From Aporrectodea caliginosa (taxonomy: Eukaryota; Annelida; Clitellata; Crassiclitellata; Lumbricidae): a stretch of 64,000 nucleotides of DNA. Each line of letters starts with the position of its first letter. The first letter of the stretch is position 1. The stretch spans positions 259,501 through 323,500 of the forward strand of contig JACEVL010005070.1 of assembly GCA_020284085.1 (NCBI GenBank), in the 5' to 3' direction. Below the pieces are notes generated by a model. That model worked only from the letters and a program-made list of their open reading frames with translations. It had not been told where the DNA came from and ran no database searches. Position numbers and translations under genes: made by a program. Shown here in pieces: positions 21,247 to 31,964 of the stretch.

Positions 21247-21715
21247 GTGGCCGTCCATAAATGACATCACGCACCTAGGGGGCGGGGGAGGGGGTCGGAA
21301 ATTTGTGATGATGTGTGACATGGGGGTGGGGTCTGAGAAGTGTGACGTCACACCAGGTCTATGTTATTAAATTTAACAATTAACAACAAGTTAATTTTAA
21401 TAATAACAGCACTAATTTTGAGGATTAAATTTTCATTATTTCTTTTATTATTTTGATGTATACGGGCACCATTATTAATATTTTTTGATTATTTCAATAT
21501 TTGGTCACCGTTAGATTTTAAAATATTCATGCTTTCCCTATTTGTTCCATGAAGGAGCATTTTGCTTCGCCATGGAAATTTGGTTTTAGGGGTGGGGGGT
21601 CAGAGCTTTGTGACGTAATTTTCAGAGGGGGTGTTACTTTTTGTGACGAAGTGTGACGAGGGGAAGGGGGTTAAAAATCGGCCAAAATTGCGTGACGTCA
21701 TTTATGGACGGCCCC
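21247..21715. mobile_element. Harbinger-like MITE (copy 1)
   Basis: Long terminal inverted repeats (gtggccgtccataaatgac at the left, the complement of ggggccgtccataaatgacg at the right) flanked by the 3-bp duplication TAT. The copy at 53803-54268 is similar over the full length (469 versus 466 bp). Three-base duplications fit the PIF/Harbinger group. No transposase is present. Confidence 0.8.
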
Positions 21716-22850
21716 TATGCTCATAAACATTTACGATTTACGACCTTTATAGACACAGAAACTTATGTCAAGTCGTAGTTTTGGTGAACTTTAACTCACA
21801 GTTTCTCAAAAGTAGCTGCAACAAAAGCATCTACATCTTGAAAACAAAGCAACTTGGATTATTTGTGATTACTTGGATTATTTAAGTGATAGAATTATGT
21901 TCTTTGGTTAAACCTAATACCAGCATTTTATGGGTATTAGATAGGAGGACTTAAATGGGCTCTAGTGTTATTAATTTTAGCAATTAAAACCCAATTCATT
22001 GCATTATCAAACCCGTTTTGATTGTTTCCAGGGTGTTGGGTTTACTCTGGCACGACCACATAATTATCAAGATCGGTTAAAAAAAATATTTGAGTAATCT
22101 GCCACGGAGTTTTACATAGGCCTATTTATGTCCACCGAGGATGGCTTGATATTAGCTCTATAGCAAATTTATCAGTTTATTACCAGTCTGTCAATTAGTT
22201 CTCTTTATGATAATCTGAAAAGAATAGGCCTACAAGCCAACGTTCACTTCCGGCTACAACTCGGTGTAGCGAATTCTGTGAACTTTGGCGCCCTTTTTTG
22301 CTGGATTTGGACGGCCAGTGCACGTTGAACTTTGGCCAGCGAACTTAGGCCTACATGAAAGTCAAATGACGGTAGGCCTATAATAACAGAGCAATCCAAA
22401 GTTTTCAGGATGTTCTGGTAAACTTCGGGAAGCATTGTAGGACAAGTTTAGATTAGTCGTAGGCGCGAACGAGTGTGACATGTTGTTTTACTATGGATGA
22501 CGTATCTGTATAATCCTTGACATCGCCGACTTCTCAGATGAGTCAACATCTACGGAACTTTCCACAAGTGTTCACTGTATCTTGTATTGAGGAAATGTCT
22601 CCGGCCTTACAGTATAAGAGCAGCGTCATTGCTCGAATTAGCAGCTTAAATAGATTCGTGAATTGACGCCCGACATTAGATAAACTTTGTCAAGGCATTT
22701 GCAATCATCGCCGAGGATCAGATAAAGACAGATGCGGTGTTTGGTGGACAGTCTTTCAGATAGCAGATCATTCATTGTAAGGCTGAGCCGCCGAAATCAT
22801 GTCCGATTTGCTCAACAAAGCGATGCTCATATCAGGTAAAAGACTCGTGG

Positions 22851-22851
<1 letters not shown>
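21716..22851. other. Non-coding stretch, no gene recognised
   Basis: AT-rich, with TAGGCCTA octamers at 22110-22380. No element ends or coding signal could be supported. Confidence 0.4.

Positions 22852-22913
<62 letters not shown>
22852..22913. repeat. (AAT)n microsatellite
   Basis: About 20 uninterrupted triplets. Confidence 0.97.
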
Positions 22914-22984
22914 CTACACTTTGGTGCACATGCATTAAATAAAATATTCAAACCGGGGTAAGCCATTGCCTTCTAGATACTGAC

Positions 22985-23235
22985 CAGTAAATAGAAGCTG
23001 GATTGATGAAACTTAGTTTTTGATGCAATAGAAGCTGGATTGAAGAAAATAATGGTTTCCGTAAGTAGAAGCTGGACCCATGAGAATAGTTCTTTGCTTA
23101 AATAAAAGTTCCATTGATGAAAAATATTTTTTTGGTTAAATAGAAGTTGGGTCATTTTTTTCATGAAATGGAAGCTGGATTGATTAAAAACATTTCTTCG
23201 TGAAATGGAAGCGGGATTGATGATAGTTATCATGG
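22985..23235 (+). repeat. Degenerate ~45-bp tandem repeat (tagaagctggattgatgaa)
   Basis: Six to seven loosely spaced units, each beginning aaatagaagctggattgatg and ending in a T-rich stretch. They relate to units inside the hAT element at 17990-19022, so this repeat may have been moved by a transposon. Confidence 0.75.
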
Positions 23236-23342
23236 ACATAGGTAGACTGCTTACTTACGTGAAGTACGGCATTGAAGACATTCAAATAATTTAGCAACCT
23301 AAACTACGGGATGACCAAACCGTTTGTGTAGGGGTCAAACCG

Positions 23343-23640
23343 ATAATAATAATAATAATAATAATAATATAAATAATAATCAGATTCTTTATTAATTCAA
23401 ACCGACAAACGCAGTATGATTACAATTCAGTATGAACGGATGATCACAAGTTATTACAGGAGTCGAATTTAACTGTATACTGCAGCCATGCAAGGCGCCC
23501 ATCACGTCCTACATCTCATTTTACCAATGCGCCATCTTGCAAATGATATGCTGAGTGGACCTTGGGAGGGTTGTGGGAAGCGATCCCACTTCCTACTGCT
23601 CTCCACGCCAGTCATGTTACCACTATGATTCCCCCATGTA
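23343..23640 (-). mobile_element. tRNA-derived SINE, family 1 (copy 2)
   Basis: On the - strand it has tagtggtaacatgac (A-box-like), gggatcgcttccc (B-box-like) and the shared body (gtaggacgtgatgggcgcc, attcgactcctg). Its 3' end is tttgaattaataaagaatc plus tgattattatt, passing into the (ATT)n tract at 23343-23370, which is therefore the SINE tail. Confidence 0.8.
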
Positions 23641-24476
23641 ATGAAATGGGACAATTTTATAGCAGATTTAAGAATCTCGTAAGAGCGGTGAATCAAATTG
23701 AAGAAACTTATCCTAAGGGAAAAATAAGAAAACGCAAAATGTTCATTTTTGTTGACAACTCGGCAGACGTATAGTATCGGAGTCTGTACGTTTAGTAAAG
23801 TAATACACAGTCTATTTACGCATTGCTGCCAATGGCTGCAGGAAAATGGGCATGGTGCGCCTTCATTGGCCAATTTAAATGGGACTCCATTATGGAGCAT
23901 AGGTTACCGAGAAATCCTTAACCGTTCTGTCTTGGAGGCTACTAGTGTGGATTAGTATCAAAAGAGCGACATAACGAAAGAGCGACGTAACAAAAGAGTG
24001 ACAAATTGGTTTCAAATACTTGATATTTTATTTTGTAAACCTGAAAAATAATCACTTTTAAGATACAATTTGGAATCAAAATAGCTTGACAGATTTGGAT
24101 TATCGTGCCTTAAGGTTCCCGGTAAAGTAAAAATTGGGTTTGAGCACAAGTTTACATTGATGCACTATAGATGTGTGTCTGCAAGTTTTGTAGCAGCCCA
24201 AAAGCATGGCTGGCTAGCGCATGTGTTACATTCCCATGTTGGTGAGTGTTTTAACACTCGTGCATTGGTATGACATTGGGGTTATTTCTATGAGGACTAG
24301 TTTTTGCTAATGCAGCTGATTATGAGCTATGTAAGACCGATAGCAAATACAGTGAAAACAATGTATGTTTTAGGGAACTCTGTGTTTCAGAGCAATGTGT
24401 TTTGTGCTCAGTATACGGCCAGTCATTTGTTTGATTTGTTAGGTTTAGGAAGGACGCTGATTGTTGCTGACAATAG
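23641..24476. other. Non-coding stretch, no gene recognised
   Basis: A direct repeat gagcgac(g/a)taac(g/a)aaag occurs near 23963-23995. Nothing else could be supported. Confidence 0.4.
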
Positions 24477-24484
24477 CGCTTACC

Positions 24485-24980
24485 CATAGGCGGAGACTTG
24501 ATCTTGGGTTTGGGGGGGACTGGTGGATCGGCCGAAGGACGATCGGCGAGCCGCGAGGAGGAGAGGTTTGGGGGAGGAATTTTTTTTGAATTTTCACACT
24601 AATGGTAGCATTTTAAGCTGTCATTTGAAAAAAAATTGCTCTATAATTTGAGTGCTGATAGGAACCAGCTGTCACTCGTAGCTTACATGTAGTTTGTAGC
24701 TTACATGTAGTTTGAGTCGTGTTTGAGTTTGGGGAGGGGAAGTGCCCCTCCCCTATCTAAATTTTTTTGAATTTCTACACTGTAATGGTATTTTAAGCTG
24801 TCATCTGAAAAAAATTGCTCTATTATTTGAGTTCTGATAAGAACCAGCTGTCACTCATAGCTATTATTATTATATTCATGAAATATTTCAGAAATATTGG
24901 GGGATATAAGCAGCTCCGTCCCCCCCACCTCAAGTTTGGGGGGGACCGTCCCCCCTGTCCCCCCTAAGTCTCCGTCCCTG
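24485..24980. mobile_element. Non-autonomous hAT element with exact 8-bp duplication
   Basis: Ends are cataggcggagactt at the left and the complement of cagggacggagactt at the right. The perfect 8-bp duplication is CGCTTACC (24477-24484 and 24981-24988). Inside, a block of about 125 bp is tandemly duplicated (ttttaagctgtcat, gaaccagctgtcactc at about 24610-24680 and 24792-24860). Confidence 0.85.
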
Positions 24981-25151
24981 CGCTTACCGATTTTGTATTT
25001 ATAGAAGTAAATGTCGTGATTGAACTATTTTGATATAATACATTAAAAGAAATCTGAAAGACGCCATGCATATCTTTAAGTGAACATTACACTAAAAATT
25101 GGATGAATCTAGAATTTGAAGCTCAATTTGCAACTTTTGAAGACTTGTCAG

Positions 25152-25324
25152 CAGTAGCAGTGCCAGGATTTCAGGTTTAGGGGGTTGGGTGGCTAAAACC
25201 CCAATTCCTTCCCTTTCTCCCCTTCTCTCTGGCATTGGCAGTGATTTCCCACTTTTGTTTGGGGGGCCGAGCCGCCGATAGGGGGGCTTCAGCCCACCCT
25301 AGTTCCATGCTGGCGCCGCCACTG
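25152..25324 (+). mobile_element. hAT MITE, 173-bp family (copy 2)
   Basis: 173 bp with cagtagcagtgccaggat and atgctggcgccgccactg ends. The perfect 8-bp duplication is CTTGTCAG (25144-25151 and 25325-25332). Confidence 0.92.
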
Positions 25325-25332
25325 CTTGTCAG

Positions 25333-25880
25333 TAGCGCATAAGGTGCTTTATTTTTTAATTATGAAATATTCTTAATATATATATATTTATATTTTACCC
25401 AAAAATGTACTATATTTAACATTTTTGCCTTGATTGATATGCATATTAAATCAAATTTTGATGACTTATTATATACAAATAATTTCCTGTAAAATTAGCC
25501 AGTGGGTGTTTATGTTGAGTAATTCAAACTGAATGAAGATATTGACAGACATTGAGAGTAGTTGGCCCAGTAATAATATAGTCATCATTTAATTTATGGT
25601 TTATTTGGGTTTGAATCACTGTCTATAGATTAAAAACCAGTTGACCAATTGACCTGAAATTTGGTATATGCACTTGTGATGGCAAATCAGCCAAAGTATA
25701 AGGTCTTGACTTGAACACATTCAGTAGAAATCAGGTTATCAGTGCACACAGACAACACCAAATTTAAGTGTAAAATTAAATGAGGAAAATTAACAAAGGA
25801 GTTCACATTTAATGACCTGGCACATAAATATGTTTAGAATATTTATTTGTATTTACATGTTTCTCTCTCCCTCTTAATTT
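25333..25880. other. AT-rich non-coding stretch, nothing identified
   Basis: Short TA-rich runs near 25375-25400. No gene or element ends seen. Confidence 0.4.
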
Positions 25881-25899
25881 CACTGACATTGTAATTGTG

Positions 25900-26420
25900 T
25901 CATATGTATTGTTAATACACATTCTTTAAGTGTGAATTGTTTCCATTGACACGATACACTGCAACTCAAGGCAGTACAGAAGTGAATTGCTCTATTAAAC
26001 TGATAGATTACAAGGGTGTAAGTAAGATGCAAACCAACTGAGAGCGGAAACAGATGGACTGAAACAGTGTTCGAGGCTTTGAACAAGTATTATGATCAAT
26101 AGTATCAAAAGCAGCAGATAGGTCTATGAGAATGAAAGCAGTTACTTGTCCGTTGACAGTGGAACTGATTTTGTCATTGCAGCATCAGTCAAATAGTATT
26201 TGCGGTAGGTGGATTGGAAAGGAAGTCTCAGGTTGCCGGACAAGATATTGGAAATGAAATTGAGAGAGGAGATAGGGCACTAGTGTGATAGATCATCGTG
26301 AGAGATAGATGGCTTTATAATTGGAGGAGAAACAAGGCATGATTGAAACTGGCTGGGAAACAGCCTTTAGCACGTCTAGGGTTGAAATTAGCAAGTTTGA
26401 TGAGCAGAATTTAAATCAAA
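25900..26420 (-). mobile_element. Decayed LINE reverse transcriptase fragment
   Basis: On the - strand, fragments resemble the RT core of L2/CR1/Jockey-group LINEs: LPFQSTYRKYYLTDAAMTKS near 26160-26230, and FILIDLSAAFDTIDHN near 26085-26140, the block that carries the first catalytic Asp. Frameshifts and stops interrupt it, so it is a pseudogene fragment without a visible 3' tail. Confidence 0.7.
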
Positions 26421-28027
26421 GCAACATGCAGACCAACTTCCAGTCAACATCTATGATTACGATTACAATGTGATAGACTGTAAAATGGTTGACTGAAAGC
26501 CAACCATTTTAAAGCCTATCGTTATAGTTTCTTTTTTAAATGTAATCTTTCATGATAATTTGGGTACAACTACAGCAGGAGGTAGTGATTAAATTAAAAC
26601 GGACTCTTGTGGCTTGATTTTTAAAATCAAGAAAGATACGGATGGCTTTTGATGGGTGGGGTGTGTTATGTTCAAAATTTCACTTTTAAGGGGTAATATT
26701 TGGGTGATGTGAGTTTTCCAATGGGGTCAAAAGCGACATCCTGACCTGACAAGGCTTGAATTCTGAGTTGAACATTCCCAAAACACTCCAGACCTGCATT
26801 GAAGAGTTTCTAGACGTAATTGATGGTACACTGTTTGCAGTATCTGGTGCTATGGCATATGGAGTCCAATCAAACAAAACAGCAAAGCTTAAAAATACTT
26901 CTATGATTGTAACTGTAATTCTAATCATTAATTTATATAGCACCTTTTTAGGAGAGATGCGTCAAAGGTGTTCCCAACCTGGCAAGAAAAAACCTGGAAA
27001 AGAGGCAAAAAAGACCACTTCAGTTATTGCATTGAAACTCTATCAGGCTGAACAGATCTAAGCCGATATATGTGACAGGTTGATGTAGGCGCGAAAACTG
27101 GAGCAGAGATGTCATTCATCAACCCCTTGCATCTTGGCCTTTCTAGCTTTGTATAGCAGTGTGGTACTCTGTCACTTCTGTTTCATTCTGCATTGTAAGT
27201 CATGCAAGAATGTGGACATCTAAGTTTCTACACTTCACTTCAGTGTTTTCTAACAGTAGACATTAGTGTGACTAGACATCAAAGACATAATACTCACTAC
27301 TCAAACAATTTTTTCACCTCGTTGACTTTCAAATGACCTGCCTGAAAAGTTTTTTTATGATGATTGTTGTATTATGCACATAATACATGTATTTGGTTTA
27401 CAGGTCTAGGTTATGACTACGATTATTAGCTGAGGTCTTCCAGGACAAACAACTTAATGACCTTGTCTTGACACACCAGTTTTTTAAACACAGAAGCAGC
27501 AGTGATTGGCAAACGCTTAGCGGTTTGGCACTCTGCCATTGCTTGTGGATGGTGTGCACATGCAGATAAGAGAGTGATGCATCTTACAGAGCTGAAATAG
27601 TCCAGAGGTCAAGAAACTGGTGCAGAAATGACATGATGAAAACTCAGTGTGAGAAATGCTTGCGTTAACTGCAGCGGTAGGAAGTACGAACCGTGGCTGG
27701 TATGCAGCTGCTCTTGCCTCGTATCCAGGACGTATGCATGGCAGAAATTAGCAACAGAGATGAAACGGTTACAGAATCATCTGCAACCTTGACATATAGA
27801 AGTGAAAATGTCAGGTTGCTCTTTTGTTATACAGTACAGTAGATGATGCAGTCCTTAAGCTGTATTGTGCATGAGTTGATATGCAAATAAAAAGGACAGC
27901 ATAACATTGAACAATGCATGCACTGTATGCATTTGCATATAGGGCAAATGCTAAAAACATACAAGAGGTATGGTTTCATTAAATTATACCAGTGATGAAG
28001 AAGACTCATTTGGAGCTTTTTGGGGCA
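26421..28027. other. Non-coding stretch, no gene recognised
   Basis: A 100-codon open frame on + at 26756-27061 has a basic C-terminal half (GKKKPGKEAKKTT). It overlaps an open frame on the other strand and shows no motif or splice context. Confidence 0.4.
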
Positions 28028-28312
28028 GAGAAATGGTTGAATGGTAACATGCTGGTATGAAGGTCATAAGGACATGGGTTCGATACCCATTAAGCCCCAT
28101 AAGGTTGACTCAGCCATCAGCTCTCTATGGGGCAATTGTAAAATGGGTATTAGGACAGATGGGCACCTTGCAGGCTGATATACAATTAATTTTGACTCCT
28201 GTTGAACTTGTTATCATCTGTTACTACTATATCATATAATCTTACTGCATACTTGATCAGTTTGAATTAATAAACAAATATTATTAAAATATTATTATTA
28301 TTATTAATTTTA
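28028..28312 (+). mobile_element. tRNA-derived SINE, family 1 (copy 3)
   Basis: Head: gcagagaaatggttgaatgg plus taac (A-box-like) and gggttcgatacccat (B-box-like). Body: aaggttgactcagcc, aggacagatgggcaccttgc, ttgactcctgttgaac. The 3' end is gtttgaattaataaac followed by ATT repeats. Confidence 0.85.
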
Positions 28313-28774
28313 TTATTTATTTTTTAAATTTTTACCGGAGGTATCAAGGATCCCTCGTATGGCTAGTTCTCAGCTTAATTCTAAATGCTGTAACAGCTGT
28401 ATTGGTTGTATTATATGGACCATGAATGTGGCAACACAGCAGAAGAAGAAGTGACAACTGATGCTTTGAAATATGTGTTGACTTATGCAGAGCAGTGGAG
28501 AAAGCTGAGTCACAAGCAGATGATATGACTAGAAATTATTTGCTAATTGGTATTCCAGATAACTGATTGGCAAACAGGTGACCATGGCCACCTGTGCAGA
28601 AACATGTCAACACGGTCATCAAAGGGCCACCTTTCCTGATAGCCAAATTTGTTGAAAATGCATGTACAGTATATACGGTATACCAAGAAGCTTTATAAAG
28701 CTCATTTTAAGTAACTCACAAAAGTACTGCACACATAACTATGGAACTGATCTAAATAATTGCATTGTAAGGCA

Positions 28775-29110
28775 ATTTGAAAGCATTTGCTTAACAGAGC
28801 TCAGAGCTGAATGAAACAGCATTTTATGTGAAGCAGAAGAATTCCTAGAAGAACATCCAGGACATGAGAAGGGATGCTGGGTTTGAGTTGAAGTACAAAA
28901 GAATGGTACCTGCATATCATCAAAGGCAGCAGAGCTCAGTGATTGCCGACTCAGTTGACTTGAGACTGGAATGTATGTCAGTGTAGAATCTAGAACTTTA
29001 TTCTCTCTTTGATTGGGACCCAGAGCATTTCCTCTATGTGATATATGAGAGAACTCCGGCAGATTGGCCAGCAGTTGGGCGGCACAGGTGATGACAGACT
29101 GAAACTGACA
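28775..29110 (+). repeat. SINE-like dispersed repeat, family 4 (copy 2)
   Basis: Blocks gcagagctcagtgattgcc and gttgacttgagactggaatg match those at 19250-19300. The upstream half contains gaattcctagaagaacatcc, comparable to the central part of the element near 36410-36440. Confidence 0.5.
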
Positions 29111-29474
29111 CATTCTGAACTTCGAGAGGTCTGCAAGAATGGAATTACAATAGTCGAAGCATGTCAGAAAAAATGTCTCTGTGGCACTAAATGACAGATG
29201 ACACTGTGCTGCTTAGTCTGAAACTTAATACAAAGCACCTGTAATTATTAGCTTCCTAAGCTTTACAAAGTATCTGCTGTTTAGAGGCTGCAGGAGTGAA
29301 CTTGCAGTCAACCAGGTAGACTCTCCTTCTTTCCTCCTTTATGCTTCATCACTTGGCGTGGGTTTGCTGGTTTCATCAATAGGCGTAATGAAAGTGGCCC
29401 CTCAGGCCAGACCGTATTTCAACCCAAAGTCTGTACACTATGGATGCTTAAATCTATCCAGAATGTCAGTTATA

Positions 29475-30085
29475 GACATTGATCTTGCAGTTAAGTAAAC
29501 ACTGCTTGCTTGTAAGAATGAGTTGGCAAGTACAACTAGGTTTAATTATTTTATTAGTTTTAGTTTTTTATACACAGATCTATAAAGATTGTCACTTAGG
29601 GGTCGTCCATTAATTATGTCAACAAATTTTAGGCCTTTTTTGACCCCCTCCCCCTTTGTCAACAACTGTCAAACATTGACGGACCCCCAAAAATTATGTC
29701 AACAATCCCAGAACCCCCCCCCTACCGGCAGCGTAGCCAGATTGACTTTTTTCTCAATTACCTTTTTTTTAGAGATTTGAACTCCGATGACCGTTTTTTA
29801 GACATTTTTTCCTGATGACCTTTTTTTTAGTCATTTACCATATTTTTTGGATTTATTCCAATATTCCAAAAAATTTGTTGACGTCAACTTTGACCAAACC
29901 CCCTCCCCCTGTCAACAACTGTCAAACTTTTCCAAACCCCCTTTGTTGACATAAGTAATGGACGACCCCTTATAAACATTGATCTTGCAGTTAAGTAAAC
30001 ACTGCTTGCTTGTAAGAATGAGTTAGCACATACAACTAGGTTCAGTTATTTTATTATTTTTAGTTTTATATACGCAGACTCCAAA
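29475..30085. repeat. ~115-bp direct duplication interrupted by a MITE
   Basis: The block gacattgatcttgcagttaa, gtaaacactgcttgcttgta, agaatgagtt occurs at about 29475-29590 and again at about 29975-30085 in the same orientation. A MITE (29599-29969) sits between the two copies. Confidence 0.85.
29599..29969. mobile_element. Harbinger-like MITE with TTA duplication
   Basis: Terminal inverted repeats ggggtcgtccattaattatg and the complement of ggggtcgtccattacttatg, each followed by tcaaca. The 3-bp duplication is TTA (29596-29598 and 29970-29972). It is related in its first bases to the ggggccgtccataaatgacg family but has a different interior. Confidence 0.8.
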
Positions 30086-31747
30086 TTCAGGGGCAAGTGC
30101 CCCGCATGCTCCAGTGTATGGACGCCCATGCCGGAATGGCTGACTCCTCCCACGGCGGGACTTGGCCTTCATTGGTACATTAGTGTTGATATACAAAAAC
30201 GTCAGAGCAGTACTTTGGTAGCTTCAGCTGTTGCTGGAGGAACATCTTTTCTGGCTAGACCGTCATCTATTTTTAAGTCTGAATTACATCTTTACGGTTG
30301 CTTTGGTTATGTGGCCAAATGCAAGACGGGCGTTGTTAATTCGGCCGAGAAGTCGACTGATGTTTCTTGGCCGACTGCCAGGAATCCCTAGCTGAGGCCG
30401 TCAGAGTGGGCGGAGTCCAGCCTTAGCTCCCTCTTCTTCTCTATTTAGATCCCGCGCTTTCCCTAGCACGGCTTACTCTGCAAGAAGGTGCGCTTAGATG
30501 ACGTGAAGTCTGGCGTAGGTAAAAGATTCTCGCTGTGGCAAGTAGCCAAGAGTTTGTCTGAATCTGTGATAAAAACTGTTGGAATCAACTCCATTGTGGA
30601 TCAATTGGTGAAAATTTTTACTGGACAATCCAGATTGCTTCGCCATTCACGTCCAAACCTAGAGGCTTACACTGAGGTGCAGTTTTTCCTCCAATGTTCT
30701 TTATGTTTTTGGTAATTGCTTTGCTAGTCAATTAGTGATCACTCTAGAATAACGTTAATACTAATTATTATAATCCACGGCTCTTACAGTGATATTATTA
30801 AATGAAGCACTCGATCAATTCAGTCAATTAAAACAGCCTTTGTTAGTTTTTGTGAACACAGAATGTCATAGGCCTAATGCATAATGTAAGGAAATATTGA
30901 CTGTAGCTGAGGTGTTTGGGGAGGGAATTGTTTTACATATATAGTGATATGCATAATAACAATGAAGGAATATATGCTGCACCTATTTGTATGTTTTGAT
31001 GCTACTTCTGATAGTTTAACTGCAATGTTCAACTGTAGCTGAGTTATTTTTTAAAATGATCATGTTTAACTCAGTTGTCCTAAAGCTGACTTGTATTCCG
31101 AGTTGTCTGTGACAATCATAGTTGTCAGATCCATGCTGATGATTGTTTTCATGAATTCTTGGCTTTAGAAGGCTACCCAGGCAGCTTACATACTGATTCA
31201 AAACTTAACCAATACAAAATGGATACATGGTTTAGTGTTGCTGGTATGTGTCTTGTCTTTGGCCGGCATTCATTGACAGTTGCCAGTCCCTCCATCTAGA
31301 ACTCTACCTCCTCATGTTTGCAACTCTCCTACCGAGGAAGTATGCTGCTCTAAACTGAAAACATGACTCTTATTTATGGCTGCTGATGTCTGACCAGTGT
31401 CAATGCACGCTTATGTACTTTGTATGGAGAGAATTATCAAATTACAGTTGTATTGTATGAAGTAGTGAAATCTAAAGCTCAATAGTCAAAGGCTTTCGAA
31501 GCTGAAGTTGCATTACTTTATTAAAGAACTGTGGTCAACAGTGGTCATTTAAGCCATGGTCCTCTGAGTGTGATAGATTGTCAGATCGATGGCAGATGTA
31601 GTGACCATTACCCTATAACTGTGAACCTTGAATTGAGAGTATTATCTTTTAAAAAGGTGTTCTAATTGACGGATCTATCAGCTGAAGACCAAGCAGAGCC
31701 ATATATCACCAGTACAGCAGTTGAGCAGTCAGAGTTTTTTCTGCAGT
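30086..31747 (+). other. Upstream region of the alanine racemase gene
   Basis: Relatively GC-rich at 30100-30480, with an inverted pair ggctgactcctcccac (about 30138) and gtgggcggagtccagcc (about 30406) and open frames that lack an ATG. It could hold a promoter and 5' untranslated exon. A possible donor (gtaggtaaaag) lies near 30515, and a possible acceptor (tttttctgcag) ends at 31746 just before the first ATG. This is inference only. Confidence 0.35.
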
Positions 31748-31964
31748 ATGATTCCCCCATTTGATGAATTGAATGCTGACATGAATTTTCTAGGTCGTGT
31801 GGCGTATGGGAGAAAGCGTCGTGTGCCAAGAGCCATGATGGAATCAGTATTATCTTCAGACGTCTTACAGAGAATTGGCCGACCAGTGTTCATCTGCGTT
31901 GATCTCGATGCTTTAACCCACAACATGACGATTCTTGCCAATCTGTGCAGCAACAAAGAAATCG
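31748..31964 (+). CDS. Alr: Alanine racemase coding exon 1
   Basis: Encodes residues 1-72 plus one base. The donor is gtatgt and the acceptor before the exon is tttttctgcag. The extension [20 protein letters not shown] precedes the conserved [11 protein letters not shown]. Confidence 0.85.

Noticed and set aside
26756..27061. Basic 100-codon protein on the + strand
   Set aside because: Overlaps an open frame on the other strand; no domain, no splice context, and it is surrounded by decayed sequence.
30488..30715. Upstream coding exon of the racemase gene
   Set aside because: The frame is open with plausible amino acids but has no ATG, and its possible donor is weak; kept only as a candidate 5' region.
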